Shown here: positions 41,096 to 49,610 of the stretch, piece after piece
How the letters are laid out: the number at the start of each line of letters is the position of its first letter
Position numbering within the stretch: the stretch's first letter is position 1
DNA from: an uncultured Lachnospiraceae bacterium
GTDB lineage: Bacteria; Bacillota; Clostridia; Lachnospirales; Lachnospiraceae
Assembly (NCBI GenBank): GCA_946614165.1
Contig: CAMOGQ010000002.1
Location: 1 to 64,000 of the forward strand
Direction: 5' to 3'
DNA: 64,000 bases
Translations under genes and position numbers: made by a program
The notes under the pieces: model-generated
Databases searched by the model: none
Told to the model about the DNA's origin: nothing
Seen by the model: the letters and a program-made list of their open reading frames with translations, nothing else

Positions 41096-42319
41096 TTATT
41101 CTTCGTTATCTTCTGTCTTTTCTGCCGGAACTTCTTCCTTTCCGGAAGCTTCCTCTGCCAGGAGGGACCGGGCTTCTTCATCCGCCTTCTTCAGCGCATC
41201 TTCTTCCAACAGATCGTCCATGGTGATCAGCATCATGTCGTCCGCGGTGGGATTCTCCAGGGTGGAGACCCTGCGGGCCTGGTTGGTGATGATCTCCTCG
41301 AACATGTTGCGGACCTCACGGGCGTTGGCGAAGTTCTCAAGCTGCCTGAACTTCCTGGCGACGATCTGGGCCCGGATATGGGGCTTTGCCTCTTCGTCCA
41401 CCTTATAATCGTAGCGATTGCAGTTCATGTAGAAGATGGCTTCCAGCTCATCTATGCTGTAGTCCGGGAATTCGATATATTTGTTGAAGCGGGACTTGAG
41501 GCCGGGGTTGGAATTAATGAACTTCTCCATGGGCACGGTATAGCCGGCCACGATTACCACCAGGTCGTCCCGGTGGTCCTCCATGGCCTTCAGGATGGTA
41601 TCTACCGCCTCCTGTCCGAAGGTATCCCTGTCGTCCCCGGTCAGGGCATAGGCTTCGTCGATAAAGAGGACGCCGCCCATGGCTTCCTTGATCTTGTCCT
41701 GACATTTGAGGGCCGTCTGTCCCACATAGCCTGCCACCAGGCCGGACCGGTCCACCTCCACCAGCTGTCCCTTGGACAGGACGCCGATCTTTTTGTAGAG
41801 CTTGGCGATGATGCGGGCTACCGTGGTCTTGCCGGTACCGGGGTTGCCGGTAAATACCAGATGGAGAGAAACGGGAACGGACTTGAGGCCCTGGTCCTTT
41901 CTCAGCTTCTGGATCTTGACGAAGTCCATGAGTTCCTTGACATCGTGCTTGATGTCCTGCAGACCGATCAGCTCGTCCAGAGTCTCCATGGGATCGGGCT
42001 CCTCTGCCGCAGGGGCTTCCTGGACTTTCGGCGCGGCAGCTTCCTGGACGGGAGGCGTTTCCTCCTTCTTTTCGCCTTCTGCCTTTTCCTCTGTCTTCAG
42101 ACCCATGGAAACCAGCTCTTCCTCTGTCAGGAAGTCTTTTACGTCCTGGCCGAAAAGCCTTCTGGCTTCAGACAGGGCATCCTCTGCCTGCTTCAGGGAA
42201 GCCTCGGGACCGGAGGCATATCTTGCCTTCTTTGTTTCCTTTATTCCTTCTTTGACGCCGTCGATCACGGGACCGAAGAAATCATCGTATACGTTCTTCA
42301 GATATTTTTTATCAGCCAT
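41096..42319 (-). CDS. CbbX/SpoVK-type AAA+ ATPase
   Basis: The 407-residue product has an N-terminal helical part, an acidic low-complexity linker (about residues 75-108, Glu/Ala/Pro) and one AAA+ domain: GNPGTGKTT (Walker A), GGVLFIDEAYAL (Walker B), LKSRFNKYIEF (arginine region). The AAA+ sequence belongs to the CbbX/SpoVK group, which includes Rubisco activases and sporulation ATPases. The real role here is unknown; no sporulation or Rubisco gene adjoins. A second low-complexity acidic tail ends the protein. Monocistronic with its own promoter. Confidence 0.85.
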   Translation of the reverse strand: MADKKYLKNVYDDFFGPVIDGVKEGIKETKKARYASGPEASLKQAEDALSEARRLFGQDVKDFLTEEELVSMGLKTEEKAEGEKKEETPPVQEAAAPKVQEAPAAEEPDPMETLDELIGLQDIKHDVKELMDFVKIQKLRKDQGLKSVPVSLHLVFTGNPGTGKTTVARIIAKLYKKIGVLSKGQLVEVDRSGLVAGYVGQTALKCQDKIKEAMGGVLFIDEAYALTGDDRDTFGQEAVDTILKAMEDHRDDLVVIVAGYTVPMEKFINSNPGLKSRFNKYIEFPDYSIDELEAIFYMNCNRYDYKVDEEAKPHIRAQIVARKFRQLENFANAREVRNMFEEIITNQARRVSTLENPTADDMMLITMDDLLEEDALKKADEEARSLLAEEASGKEEVPAEKTEDNEE

Positions 42320-42337
42320 GGCGGGGAGATCCTTCCT

Positions 42338-42359
42338 GCCGCCCGGGGGCGGCTTTTTT
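42338..42359 (+). terminator. Plus-strand terminator facing the 5' end of the AAA+ gene
   Basis: GCCGCC pairs with GGCGGC (42338-42343 with 42348-42353) and is followed by T6 on the plus strand. No plus-strand gene ends here. On the minus strand the same hairpin sits in the leader just before the ribosome-binding site. Confidence 0.55.
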
Positions 42360-42381
42360 CTGGAAATCTTATTTCCTTTCC

Positions 42382-42410
42382 AGTATATGCAACTGGCGGC
42401 AAAAATGCAA
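42382..42410 (-). promoter_or_regulatory. Promoter of the AAA+ gene
   Basis: On the minus strand TTGCAT (42405-42410), 17-base spacer and TATACT (42382-42387). Confidence 0.72.
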
Positions 42411-42515
42411 AGATAAGAAGCGCTTCCCTGCAGATCCTCTGTCCGGGCTTCGGTTTTGATTGACTAACTTATGTTTCCTGTCTTATGGTCAGAAAAGACC
42501 CGGGGAGGTGCATTC

Positions 42516-43145
42516 ATGCAGAACACTTTTTATTTTGTTTTCAACAGTATACTGCTGGGATTCGGGCTGGCCATGGACGCCTTTTCCGTTTCCATAGCGG
42601 ACGGCATACAGAACGCTTCCATGAAACGGCGGGAGATGGTCCGGATCGCGGGGACCTTCGCTTTCTTCCAGTGGCTCATGCCTCTTCTGGGGTGGTTCTG
42701 CGTGCACGAAGCTGTCAGGGCCTTTTCCTTTATGGAGAAATTCATCCCCTGGATCGCCCTTCTGCTCCTTGCCTATATAGGAGGGGGAATGCTCCGGGAG
42801 GGAATCGAAGAGTACAGGAAGGCGGCAAAGGCACAGGAGGATCCGGAAAAGACCAGGGAATCCTCCTATGAGAAAAAGCTTGCCTGGAAGACCCTGGCCC
42901 TGCAGGGAATCGCCACTTCCATCGACGCTCTGTCCGTGGGCTTTGCCATAGCGGAGTATTCCGCCCTGGATGCCCTGGCCGCCTCCCTGATCATTGCGGC
43001 GGTGACCCTGGCCGTCTGCCTGTTCGGCGTAAAGATCGGCAGAAAGGCGGGAGTGCTCCTCTCTTCGAGAGCCGCGATCCTGGGCGGGTGCATCCTGATC
43101 TTCATAGGCCTGGAGATCTGGATCAGAGCCATGCTGGGAATATAA
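42516..43145 (+). CDS. mntP: MntP-type manganese exporter
   Basis: The 209-residue membrane protein has the two MntP repeats, GFGLAMDAFSVSIADG and GIATSIDALSVGFA, each with the conserved Asp that binds the metal. Six helices. It expels manganese. A hydrophilic loop between helices 3 and 4 (EYRKAAKAQEDPEKTRES) is typical. Start at 42516 with GGGGAGG. I looked for a yybP-ykoY manganese riboswitch upstream and did not see one. Confidence 0.92.
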   Translation: MQNTFYFVFNSILLGFGLAMDAFSVSIADGIQNASMKRREMVRIAGTFAFFQWLMPLLGWFCVHEAVRAFSFMEKFIPWIALLLLAYIGGGMLREGIEEYRKAAKAQEDPEKTRESSYEKKLAWKTLALQGIATSIDALSVGFAIAEYSALDALAASLIIAAVTLAVCLFGVKIGRKAGVLLSSRAAILGGCILIFIGLEIWIRAMLGI

Positions 43146-43172
43146 AAGAAAACGAACATACGAAGAATGCTT

Positions 43173-43203
43173 AAGGGAGGACGCGCAGCCTCCCTTTTTT
43201 TCG
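43173..43203 (+). terminator. Intrinsic terminator of mntP
   Basis: AAGGGAGG pairs with CCTCCCTT (8 bp, 8-base loop) and is followed by a further T run. Confidence 0.85.
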
Positions 43204-43295
43204 TTTTTACGGCCGGCCCCCGGCTCCGGGTGCCTTTTCCTGCATGAGAAGGGACTTTTTTGTTGCATAGAGGACCCTTGTACATGGGGGGAAAG

Positions 43296-43304
43296 TGCTA
43301 TAAT
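43296..43304 (+). promoter_or_regulatory. Extended -10 promoter of the wall-repeat gene
   Basis: TGC-TATAAT (hexamer 43299-43304) 119 bases before the start. The long leader holds a hairpin around 43350-43395 (imperfect) before GGGGGAG. Confidence 0.6.
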
Positions 43305-43423
43305 ACCCTTAGCAAAATTACAGAATATGTGGTTTTGTTAATGCTTTCGGCTGCTGAGACCTGCGGTCTTCAGAGCCGGCGCGGGGCCCTGTTTGATCAG
43401 GGATCTGCAGAAGGGGGAGTCAT

Positions 43424-46400
43424 ATGAAAAAGAAAAAATCATTCCGGTGGGTGCGCCCTGCGGCGCTTCTTCTGTCTTTCATACTTGCGGCAGGGGCCTT
43501 TCCGCTGGGGACCCGGGCGGCAAAGACCTATAATACCTCCTATGAAAGCCTGGTATATAAGTATGGCGATGCCTACAGGGACCGCTATCCCGATCTGCCC
43601 TATATCTCCTGGATGATGGACTTTGCGGATGACCAGATCCACGGCTACGGGACCTACCAGGAAAAGAACGGCGCAGGCAACGGATACGAGCTGGATGTGG
43701 TCTGCTCCACGCTGATCTACTACGGTCTCTACTGCGCAGGCTACAACGTACCGGAATATATTGATATTTCCAGGGATGATGACATAGCCGCCGCCAGGTC
43801 CAGGATCATCAACGTACGGGACAACTTCTGCGCGGAGACCATGTACAGCAGAAAGATCATGACCAAGGCAGGCTTCAGGGCCATCCCCATCACCGGGGCC
43901 ACGAAGATATCCGACCTGAGGGAAGGGGACATTATCTGGATCTTTACCAAAAAACTGAAGGAACAGGACGAGGATGACGAATCCGCATACAGGGAAATGA
44001 CCAACAAGTCAGGCATGTATTATCATGCCGAGGCCGTAGTGGAGGTAGGAGACGGATATTTTGTTACCGTCGGTGCCCACGGCAGAGCGGGCCGCAAGGA
44101 CAACAGGCCGGGAGACAATCCGGCTGTCGACAACGTGGATGAGGTCTGCCTGCAGAGATATACCAACTTACATTATGACAGCAGGCCCGATCTTCCTTCC
44201 TACAACCTGATCTACCGTCAGACGGAGTCCACTCCCGTGGGGGACCCCAGGCCCTACCAGCCCGGTCTGATCCAGAAGTCCAGGGATATCCGCCTGAAGA
44301 TCAGCGGCAAGGGGGACCTCTACTTTGACAACGAGGACGCGCTGATCACCGATACGGCCGTGATCGGAACGGACGTTACGGTCCATGCGGTCCCCGATGA
44401 AGGCTATACGCTCAGGTCTCTGACAGCCAGAAACAGTATCAGCGGTCAGGAGATCACTCTGGAGAACGGAGGCAGTTTCCGCATGCCGTCCATGAGGCCG
44501 GGCGGGGCCATTACCATCCGGGCCAGATTCGTAAAAAGCCAGGAAGAGGAGGAAGGGCCCAGCGGCTGGGTCCAGGACGAAAACGAGAAGTCCTATTATT
44601 ATGAAGGCGAGAAGCTGACGGGCTTCCAGACCATCAAGGGAAATACCTACTATTTCGACAAAGACGGGATCATGCAGACCGGCTGGCAGCACATAAACGG
44701 GAATACCTATCATTTCCGGAAAAACGGCACCATGAGGACCGGCTGGCAGACCCTGTCCCGCAGTCAGTATTATTTTGACGACCAGGGCCGCATGCAGAAG
44801 GGATTTGTGCATGCGGACGGCAGGACCTGGTACACCGACAGGAACGGCGTCATGGTGACCGGCTGGCAGACCATAGGAGGAAAGACCTACTATTTCAGCC
44901 AGCATGAGGGCAGGGTCGGAGAAATGCTGACCGGGATCCGCAGAGTCGGCAGCTGCTACTACTATTTCGGACCCGACGGGGTCAAAAGGACAGGCCTGCA
45001 GGTCACGGAGGACGGCACCTACTATCTGGATCCCAAGTCTTCTCCTTCCGGCAGGATGGTGACCGGGATCCGGGTCGTAGGAGGCAGGAAGTACTTTTTC
45101 GGAGATGACGGAAAGGCAGCTTCGGGCTGGGTCACGATTTCGGGAAAGACCTACTACGTAAATCCTGCCACCAGTGCCGCGGTGACCGGCTTTCAGACCA
45201 TCGACGGCCATTACTACTATTTTGACGCTGGCGGGGTCATGAAGACGGGCTTCCAGACCATCCAGAAAAAGAAATACTATCTGGGCAGCGACGGGGCAGC
45301 CCTGACCGGCTGGCAGACCATAGGAGGAAAGACCTATTATCTGAACGAGAAGGGTCAGGCCAGGACAGGCCTTCAGACCATCGACGGCACCGGATACTAT
45401 TTTGACGGAAACGGGGTCATGAAGACCGGCGCTCAGACCATAGGAAAAAAGAGATATCTTTTTGACGAAAAGGGCAGGGCGTCCACCGGATTCCGGACAG
45501 TGGGCGGGAAAACATACTATGGAGACAGGAACGGCCAGATCCTGACCGGATGGCAGTCCATAGAGGGCCATTACTACTATTTTGACGCAGGCGGGGTCAT
45601 GAAGACGGGCGTCCAGACCATCCAGAAGAAGAAATACTATCTGGGCAGCGACGGGGCGGCCCTGACCGGTTTTCAGACCATAGGAGGTAAGACCTATTAT
45701 CTGAACGAGAAGGGCCAGGCCAGGACGGGCTTTCAGACCATCGACGGCAGGGGATACTTCTTTGACGCAGGCGGGGTCATGAAGACTGGCGTTCAGACTA
45801 TCAAAAAGAAGAAATACTTCTTTGGAGAGGACGGAGCGGCGGCCTTCGGCTGGCAGGAACTGTCCGGCAGAAAATACTACGTGGATGAAAAGGGACTGGC
45901 GGCGACAGGCGTAAGGACCATAGAAGGAAAAACCTACTGCTTCGACGGAAACGGGGTCATGAAGACAGGCGTTCAGACAATAAATAAGAAGAAATACTTC
46001 TTTGGAGAAGACGGCGCCTTAAGGACCGGCTGGCAGACCCTTTCCGGCAGGACCTGTTACGCTGACCAGAAGGGCATCGTCAGGACCGGCTGGCAGACCA
46101 TTGACGGAGCCAGGTACTTTTTTGACGGAAACGGCTATATGAAGACGGGCGTCCAGACCATTTCCAAAAAACAGTATTACTTTGCTTCTGACGGCAGGCT
46201 TGTCACCGGCTTTACAAAGGCCGACGGTAAGATCTTCTTTACCGATCAGAAAGGGGTCATCCAGAAGGGCAGAAGGACCATAGGCGGAAAGGTCTATTTC
46301 TTTGAAGGCTCAGGGGCCGCGTTTACGGGCGGCTTTAAGACCATCGACAAGAGGAGATATTATTTCGGCAGTGACGGAGCGGCCCTGACCGGCTGGCAGA

Positions 46401-46879
46401 CCCTGGGCGGAAAAACCTATTATTTTAACGCAGGCGGGCAGGCCGTCAGCGGCTTTGTCACCATTGAAGGGAAGCTCTACCGCTTCCTGTCCGACAATAG
46501 CCTGGATACGGCCGTGGGCCTCAGGACCATCGGCAGGAAGGTCTATTTCTTCGAGGAGGACCACAGCGCGGCCACCGGCTGGAAAGACCTGAACGGCCGG
46601 AAGACCCTTTTCGGCAAGGACGGGGCCCGCAGGAGCGGCTGGCAGACGGTGGACGGAAAGCGCTATTACCTGGACGGATCCGGAGCCGTAAGGACAGGTC
46701 TTGTGAGGGCCGGCAGATACCTTTACTTCTTTGATGAGGGCGGAGCCATGACGGTCAGTGCCTTTGTCGAGCATGGAGGAAGCACCTACTATTTCGGCAG
46801 GGACGGCAGGGCTTATACCGGCAGCAGGAAGATCGACGGAAAGACCTACAGGTTCGGCCCGGACGGGAAATTAAGATAA
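43424..46879 (+). CDS. Large secreted cell-wall hydrolase-like protein with about 38 wall-binding repeats
   Basis: The 1151-residue product has a signal peptide (cleavage near TRA-AKT), a first domain of about 230 residues with a cysteine in DVVCSTLIYY (Cys94) and a following His (YYHAEAVVEV), in the layout of an NlpC/P60-type peptidase or amidase. A beta domain with an InlB-like repeat (VTVHAVPDEGYTLRSL) comes next, then about 38 choline-binding-type repeats of about 20 residues (GWQTIGGKTYYLN pattern) from residue 380 to the end. Such repeats bind wall polymers or glucan. It may remodel the wall or act as an adhesin. The enzymatic call is modest; Cys and His are there but the family match is weak. 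Confidence 0.78.
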   Translation: MKKKKSFRWVRPAALLLSFILAAGAFPLGTRAAKTYNTSYESLVYKYGDAYRDRYPDLPYISWMMDFADDQIHGYGTYQEKNGAGNGYELDVVCSTLIYYGLYCAGYNVPEYIDISRDDDIAAARSRIINVRDNFCAETMYSRKIMTKAGFRAIPITGATKISDLREGDIIWIFTKKLKEQDEDDESAYREMTNKSGMYYHAEAVVEVGDGYFVTVGAHGRAGRKDNRPGDNPAVDNVDEVCLQRYTNLHYDSRPDLPSYNLIYRQTESTPVGDPRPYQPGLIQKSRDIRLKISGKGDLYFDNEDALITDTAVIGTDVTVHAVPDEGYTLRSLTARNSISGQEITLENGGSFRMPSMRPGGAITIRARFVKSQEEEEGPSGWVQDENEKSYYYEGEKLTGFQTIKGNTYYFDKDGIMQTGWQHINGNTYHFRKNGTMRTGWQTLSRSQYYFDDQGRMQKGFVHADGRTWYTDRNGVMVTGWQTIGGKTYYFSQHEGRVGEMLTGIRRVGSCYYYFGPDGVKRTGLQVTEDGTYYLDPKSSPSGRMVTGIRVVGGRKYFFGDDGKAASGWVTISGKTYYVNPATSAAVTGFQTIDGHYYYFDAGGVMKTGFQTIQKKKYYLGSDGAALTGWQTIGGKTYYLNEKGQARTGLQTIDGTGYYFDGNGVMKTGAQTIGKKRYLFDEKGRASTGFRTVGGKTYYGDRNGQILTGWQSIEGHYYYFDAGGVMKTGVQTIQKKKYYLGSDGAALTGFQTIGGKTYYLNEKGQARTGFQTIDGRGYFFDAGGVMKTGVQTIKKKKYFFGEDGAAAFGWQELSGRKYYVDEKGLAATGVRTIEGKTYCFDGNGVMKTGVQTINKKKYFFGEDGALRTGWQTLSGRTCYADQKGIVRTGWQTIDGARYFFDGNGYMKTGVQTISKKQYYFASDGRLVTGFTKADGKIFFTDQKGVIQKGRRTIGGKVYFFEGSGAAFTGGFKTIDKRRYYFGSDGAALTGWQTLGGKTYYFNAGGQAVSGFVTIEGKLYRFLSDNSLDTAVGLRTIGRKVYFFEEDHSAATGWKDLNGRKTLFGKDGARRSGWQTVDGKRYYLDGSGAVRTGLVRAGRYLYFFDEGGAMTVSAFVEHGGSTYYFGRDGRAYTGSRKIDGKTYRFGPDGKLR
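44564..46876 (+). repeat. Array of about 38 cell-wall-binding repeats of 60 bp
   Basis: Each unit codes for about 20 residues (G-W/F-Q-T-I ... Y-Y-F-D). A higher-order copy is visible: the block at 45208-45390 recurs at 45568-45750, offset by exactly 360 bp (six units), with near-identical DNA. Such arrays grow and shrink by recombination. Confidence 0.9.
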
Positions 46880-46944
46880 AGAGCCGGATCGGGGCCAGGA
46901 GGCTCCAATGAATAACAATTTGATGCGCTGAATCGTAAAAGACC

Positions 46945-46953
46945 TGTTATAAT
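46945..46953 (+). promoter_or_regulatory. Extended -10 promoter upstream of metY
   Basis: TGT-TATAAT (hexamer 46948-46953). Transcription would start near 46960, within the hairpin at 46956-46999. Confidence 0.65.
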
Positions 46954-46955
46954 AG

Positions 46956-46999
46956 GATGCGTGGGCCGGGAACTTCCCCCTGCCTGCGCATCTTTTTTT
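46956..46999 (+). terminator. Terminator-like hairpin immediately before metY
   Basis: GATGCG pairs with CGCATC (46956-46961 with 46987-46992), with an inner stem of G/C pairs, and T7 follows. Only 17 bases separate its T run from the metY start, so no promoter fits between. It may end the wall-repeat gene and also limit metY. Confidence 0.75.
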
Positions 47000-47016
47000 A
47001 TTCCAAGGAGGTTAAC

Positions 47017-48306
47017 ATGAGCGATTACAGGATCAATACCAAATGCGTGCAGGCTGGCTATACCCCTGAGAACGGCGGTCCCAGACAGATCCCGATCATC
47101 CAGTCCACCACATTCAAATATGATACCAGTGAAGATATGGGTGCCCTTTTCGATCTGGAGGCATCCGGATATTTCTATTCCAGGCTGCAGAATCCCACCT
47201 GCGACATGGTGGCGGCCAAGATCGCTGCCCTGGAGGGCGGTACGGCCGGCATGCTGACAGGTTCCGGCCAGTCGGCCAATTTCTTTGCGCTTTTCAATAT
47301 CTGTGAGGCCGGCAGCCACATCGTGTCTTCCTCCTCCATTTACGGCGGCACTTTCAACCTGCTTTCCGTGACCATGAAAAAGATGGGGATCGATGTGACC
47401 TTTGTGTCTCCGGATGCCGACGAAGAAGAACTGAACGCTGCCTTCAGGGACAATACCAGAGCCATGTTCGGCGAGACCATCGCAAATCCGGCTCTGACAG
47501 TCCTGGACATCGAGAAGTTCGCCAGAGTGGCCCACGCCCACGGCGTTCCCCTGATCGTGGACAATACCTTCCCCACGCCCGTCAACTGCCGGCCCATTGA
47601 ATGGGGCGCCGATATCGTGACCCATTCCACCACCAAATACATGGACGGCCACGGAGTGGCTGTCGGCGGCGCCATCGTAGACAGCGGAAAATTCGACTGG
47701 ATGGCCCATGCGGACAAGTATCCCGGCCTCTGCACCCCCGACGAATCCTACCATGGCATCGTTTATGCCGAGAAGTTCGGTCAGGGCGGCGCCTTTATCA
47801 CCAAGGCCACCAGTCAGCTGATGAGAGATCTGGGTTCCATCCAGTCTCCTCAGAGCGCCTTCTATCTGAATCTGGGCCTGGAATCCCTACATGTCCGTAT
47901 GCCCAGACATGTGGAAAACGGCCAGGCCGTGGCAGAGTTCCTGCAGGCCCAGCCCCAGGTCACCTATGTCAACTATTCCGGTCTTCCGGGCAACAAGTAC
48001 TATGAAACAGCCAGAAAATACATGCCCAACGGAGGCTGCGGCGTAGTTTCCTTCGAGCTCAGGGGCGGAAGGCCCGCTGCCGAGAAGTTCATGAAGAATC
48101 TGAAGCTGGCGGCCATCGAGACCCATGTGGCGGATGCCAGGACCTGCTGCCTCAATCCCGCCACCTCCACCCACCGTCAGCTGACCGATCAGCAGCTGGT
48201 GGAAGCCGGCGTTCCCGCAGGCCTGATCCGCATGTCCTGCGGCCTGGAGGACAAGGAAGATCTGATCGCCGACCTCAGGCAGGCACTGGAAGCCATAGAA
48301 GAGTGA
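47017..48306 (+). CDS. metY: O-acetylhomoserine sulfhydrylase (PLP-dependent)
   Basis: The 429-residue product is a Cys/Met-metabolism PLP enzyme: the N-terminus (NTKCVQAGYTPENGGPRQIPI) and length suit O-acetylhomoserine aminocarboxypropyltransferase rather than the shorter gamma-lyases. The PLP Lys is in HSTTKYMDGHG; SGQSANF, the VDNTFPTP Asp and the TSTHRQLT segment are conserved. It would make homocysteine from O-acetylhomoserine and sulfide. ATG 47017 follows AAGGAGG. Methionine gamma-lyase is a less likely alternative. Together with mmuM (6.3 kb) it supplies methionine. Confidence 0.88.
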   Translation: MSDYRINTKCVQAGYTPENGGPRQIPIIQSTTFKYDTSEDMGALFDLEASGYFYSRLQNPTCDMVAAKIAALEGGTAGMLTGSGQSANFFALFNICEAGSHIVSSSSIYGGTFNLLSVTMKKMGIDVTFVSPDADEEELNAAFRDNTRAMFGETIANPALTVLDIEKFARVAHAHGVPLIVDNTFPTPVNCRPIEWGADIVTHSTTKYMDGHGVAVGGAIVDSGKFDWMAHADKYPGLCTPDESYHGIVYAEKFGQGGAFITKATSQLMRDLGSIQSPQSAFYLNLGLESLHVRMPRHVENGQAVAEFLQAQPQVTYVNYSGLPGNKYYETARKYMPNGGCGVVSFELRGGRPAAEKFMKNLKLAAIETHVADARTCCLNPATSTHRQLTDQQLVEAGVPAGLIRMSCGLEDKEDLIADLRQALEAIEE

Positions 48307-48333
48307 TTCCGTAAAGAAAGTATAAAAGAAGAG

Positions 48334-48381
48334 AAAAAAGCCGCCCTGTCCGGGTACCCTGGGGTACGGGGACAGGGCGGC
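48334..48381. terminator. Bidirectional terminator between convergent metY and the DUF1284 gene
   Basis: A perfect 12-bp stem (48340-48351 with 48370-48381) with an inner GGGTACC-type stem. T6 follows on the minus strand; the plus side has only a loose T-rich tail, so it works best for the minus-strand genes. Confidence 0.85.
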
Positions 48382-48409
48382 TGCTTTCTGGGGAGGGCCC
48401 GGAAAAGCC

Positions 48410-48808
48410 TTAGGTAATTGTTTTTCCCTGCAGGGAAAGGCAGAGAGGAAGCCACTGACATCCCGGACAGCATTCTTCCAGGCGGCTCCTGTTCAGGGGC
48501 TCTGTCAGGGTCAGGAATTCTTTCCAGGGAAGGATCTGCCCCGGAGACAGACCGGTCATGGAAAGGACCTTCCGGTCAAAAAGAGAAGGTCTGGGGGAAG
48601 AGCAGGTCTTTCCCTTTCTGTTGGGACAGGCATCGCAGACCCTGTCCGTTCCCAGGGTCAGGACCACTTTTGTGTCCGGATCCTTTATAAGGCTGTCACG
48701 GATCCGGCTCAGAGAAAGGGTAAATTCGTCGCTGTAGCCTCTGCCCACGAAGTTCTGAAAACAGAGACCGTGGTGGGGGCGGAGGGGCAGGGGAGCTTTC
48801 TCACACAT
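48410..48808 (-). CDS. DUF1284 domain protein
   Basis: The 132-residue product has the DUF1284 core: LRPHHGLCFQNFVGRGYSDEF and, further on, CDACPNRKGKTC, which suggests a metal or Fe-S centre; it has eight or more cysteines in all. The role of DUF1284 is unknown. The ATG at 48808 overlaps the bioY stop by eight bases, so the two are co-expressed under the biotin operator. The longer frame on this strand is a shadow of bioY. Confidence 0.8.
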   Translation of the reverse strand: MCEKAPLPLRPHHGLCFQNFVGRGYSDEFTLSLSRIRDSLIKDPDTKVVLTLGTDRVCDACPNRKGKTCSSPRPSLFDRKVLSMTGLSPGQILPWKEFLTLTEPLNRSRLEECCPGCQWLPLCLSLQGKTIT

Positions 48809-49343
48809 GGGCCAGAGCCTTCTCAATCTGACCGGAGAGAGCCGCTGCCGCTGCGATCTTGACAGCGTCCCCGGCCAGGAAGGGCAGGACGCAGGCAGCC
48901 AGTGAGGCGGCCAGATCCATGCCTGTGACATGCATGAACCAGACGGTGCCGAAGGCATAGAGGACCAGGGTCCCTGATGCCATGCCCAGGATCATCCAGA
49001 AGTATCTCTCGCCGCCGGTCTTCTTTTTACCCATATGAAAATAGAAAAATCCTGTAAAGAATGCCAGGAAAAGGTAGCCCAGGATGTAGCCTCCGGTCAT
49101 GCCCAGGACCAGGCCGATGCCGCCGGTCCAGCCGGCAAAAACGGGAAGACCCGCGCAGCCCAGGAGAATGTAGATTAGCTGGCTCATGGTTCCCAGTTTT
49201 TCACCCAGCAGCAGGCCCGAGAGCATGACGGTAAAGGTGGCCAGTGAGACGGGCACTCCGCCCGGTGTGGGAACGGACACGGGTGCCAGTATACAGGTAA
49301 GCGATGCGCACAGTGCGCAGAGGACCATATCTTTTGCTTTCAA
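48801..49343 (-). CDS. bioY: BioY, biotin ECF transporter S component
   Basis: The 180-residue membrane protein shows BioY features: ILAPVSVPTPGGVPVSLATF, GLPVFAGWTGGIGLVLGMTGGYILGY, and a late FLAGDAVKIAAAAAL. Six helices. It captures biotin with the shared ECF module. A BirA operator lies 22 bases upstream, so biotin shuts it off. This implies biotin dependence or a mixed supply. Confidence 0.93.
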   Translation of the reverse strand: MKAKDMVLCALCASLTCILAPVSVPTPGGVPVSLATFTVMLSGLLLGEKLGTMSQLIYILLGCAGLPVFAGWTGGIGLVLGMTGGYILGYLFLAFFTGFFYFHMGKKKTGGERYFWMILGMASGTLVLYAFGTVWFMHVTGMDLAASLAACVLPFLAGDAVKIAAAAALSGQIEKALAHV

Positions 49344-49364
49344 TAATGCAGTTTCCTCTCTTGA

Positions 49365-49397
49365 TTGTCAACCTTGTGATGACAATGATGTTAACAA
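49365..49397. promoter_or_regulatory. BirA operator
   Basis: TTGTCAAC (49365-49372), 17 bases, GTTAACAA (49390-49397), i.e. on the minus strand TTGTTAAC-N17-GTTGACAA, the Gram-positive BirA site. It covers the -10 element and the start of bioY transcription. Confidence 0.88.
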
Positions 49398-49416
49398 TTA
49401 AAAGGGATTCTGTCAA
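49388..49416 (-). promoter_or_regulatory. bioY promoter
   Basis: On the minus strand TTGACA (49411-49416), 17-base spacer and TAACAT (49388-49393). The -10 lies in the upstream arm of the BirA operator, so binding would block it. Confidence 0.75.
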
Positions 49417-49610
49417 CCGTTTTTGTAAGGGCGCCTTAACAGGATCTGCTTTGCATGGCCATATCCTGTCTGATATAAATATAAGGCAGAAAGGCCGGGA
49501 AAGAAGGAAATTAATTCCTAAAATTCCTTAACATGGCGTTATGACGCAGGGCCTGTAATAAAAGGAATCCCCGGCAGGGGAGATCCGATATACAGAACAG
49601 GAGAATCGAT

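Noticed and set aside
42360-42515. A manganese (yybP-ykoY) riboswitch upstream of mntP
   Set aside because: I could not find the conserved loop sequences in this stretch; it mostly holds the minus-strand promoter of the AAA+ gene.
44168-45571. A long minus-strand frame under the wall-repeat gene
   Set aside because: Its repeats simply mirror the 60-bp units of the plus-strand gene.
44564-46876. Regular repeats that could suggest a CRISPR array
   Set aside because: Units are 60 bp, translate in frame to wall-binding repeats, and have no constant repeat with unique spacers.
49344-49610. Short open frames in the bioY/lipoprotein divergent region
   Set aside because: They overlap the BirA operator and promoter and have no ribosome-binding sites.
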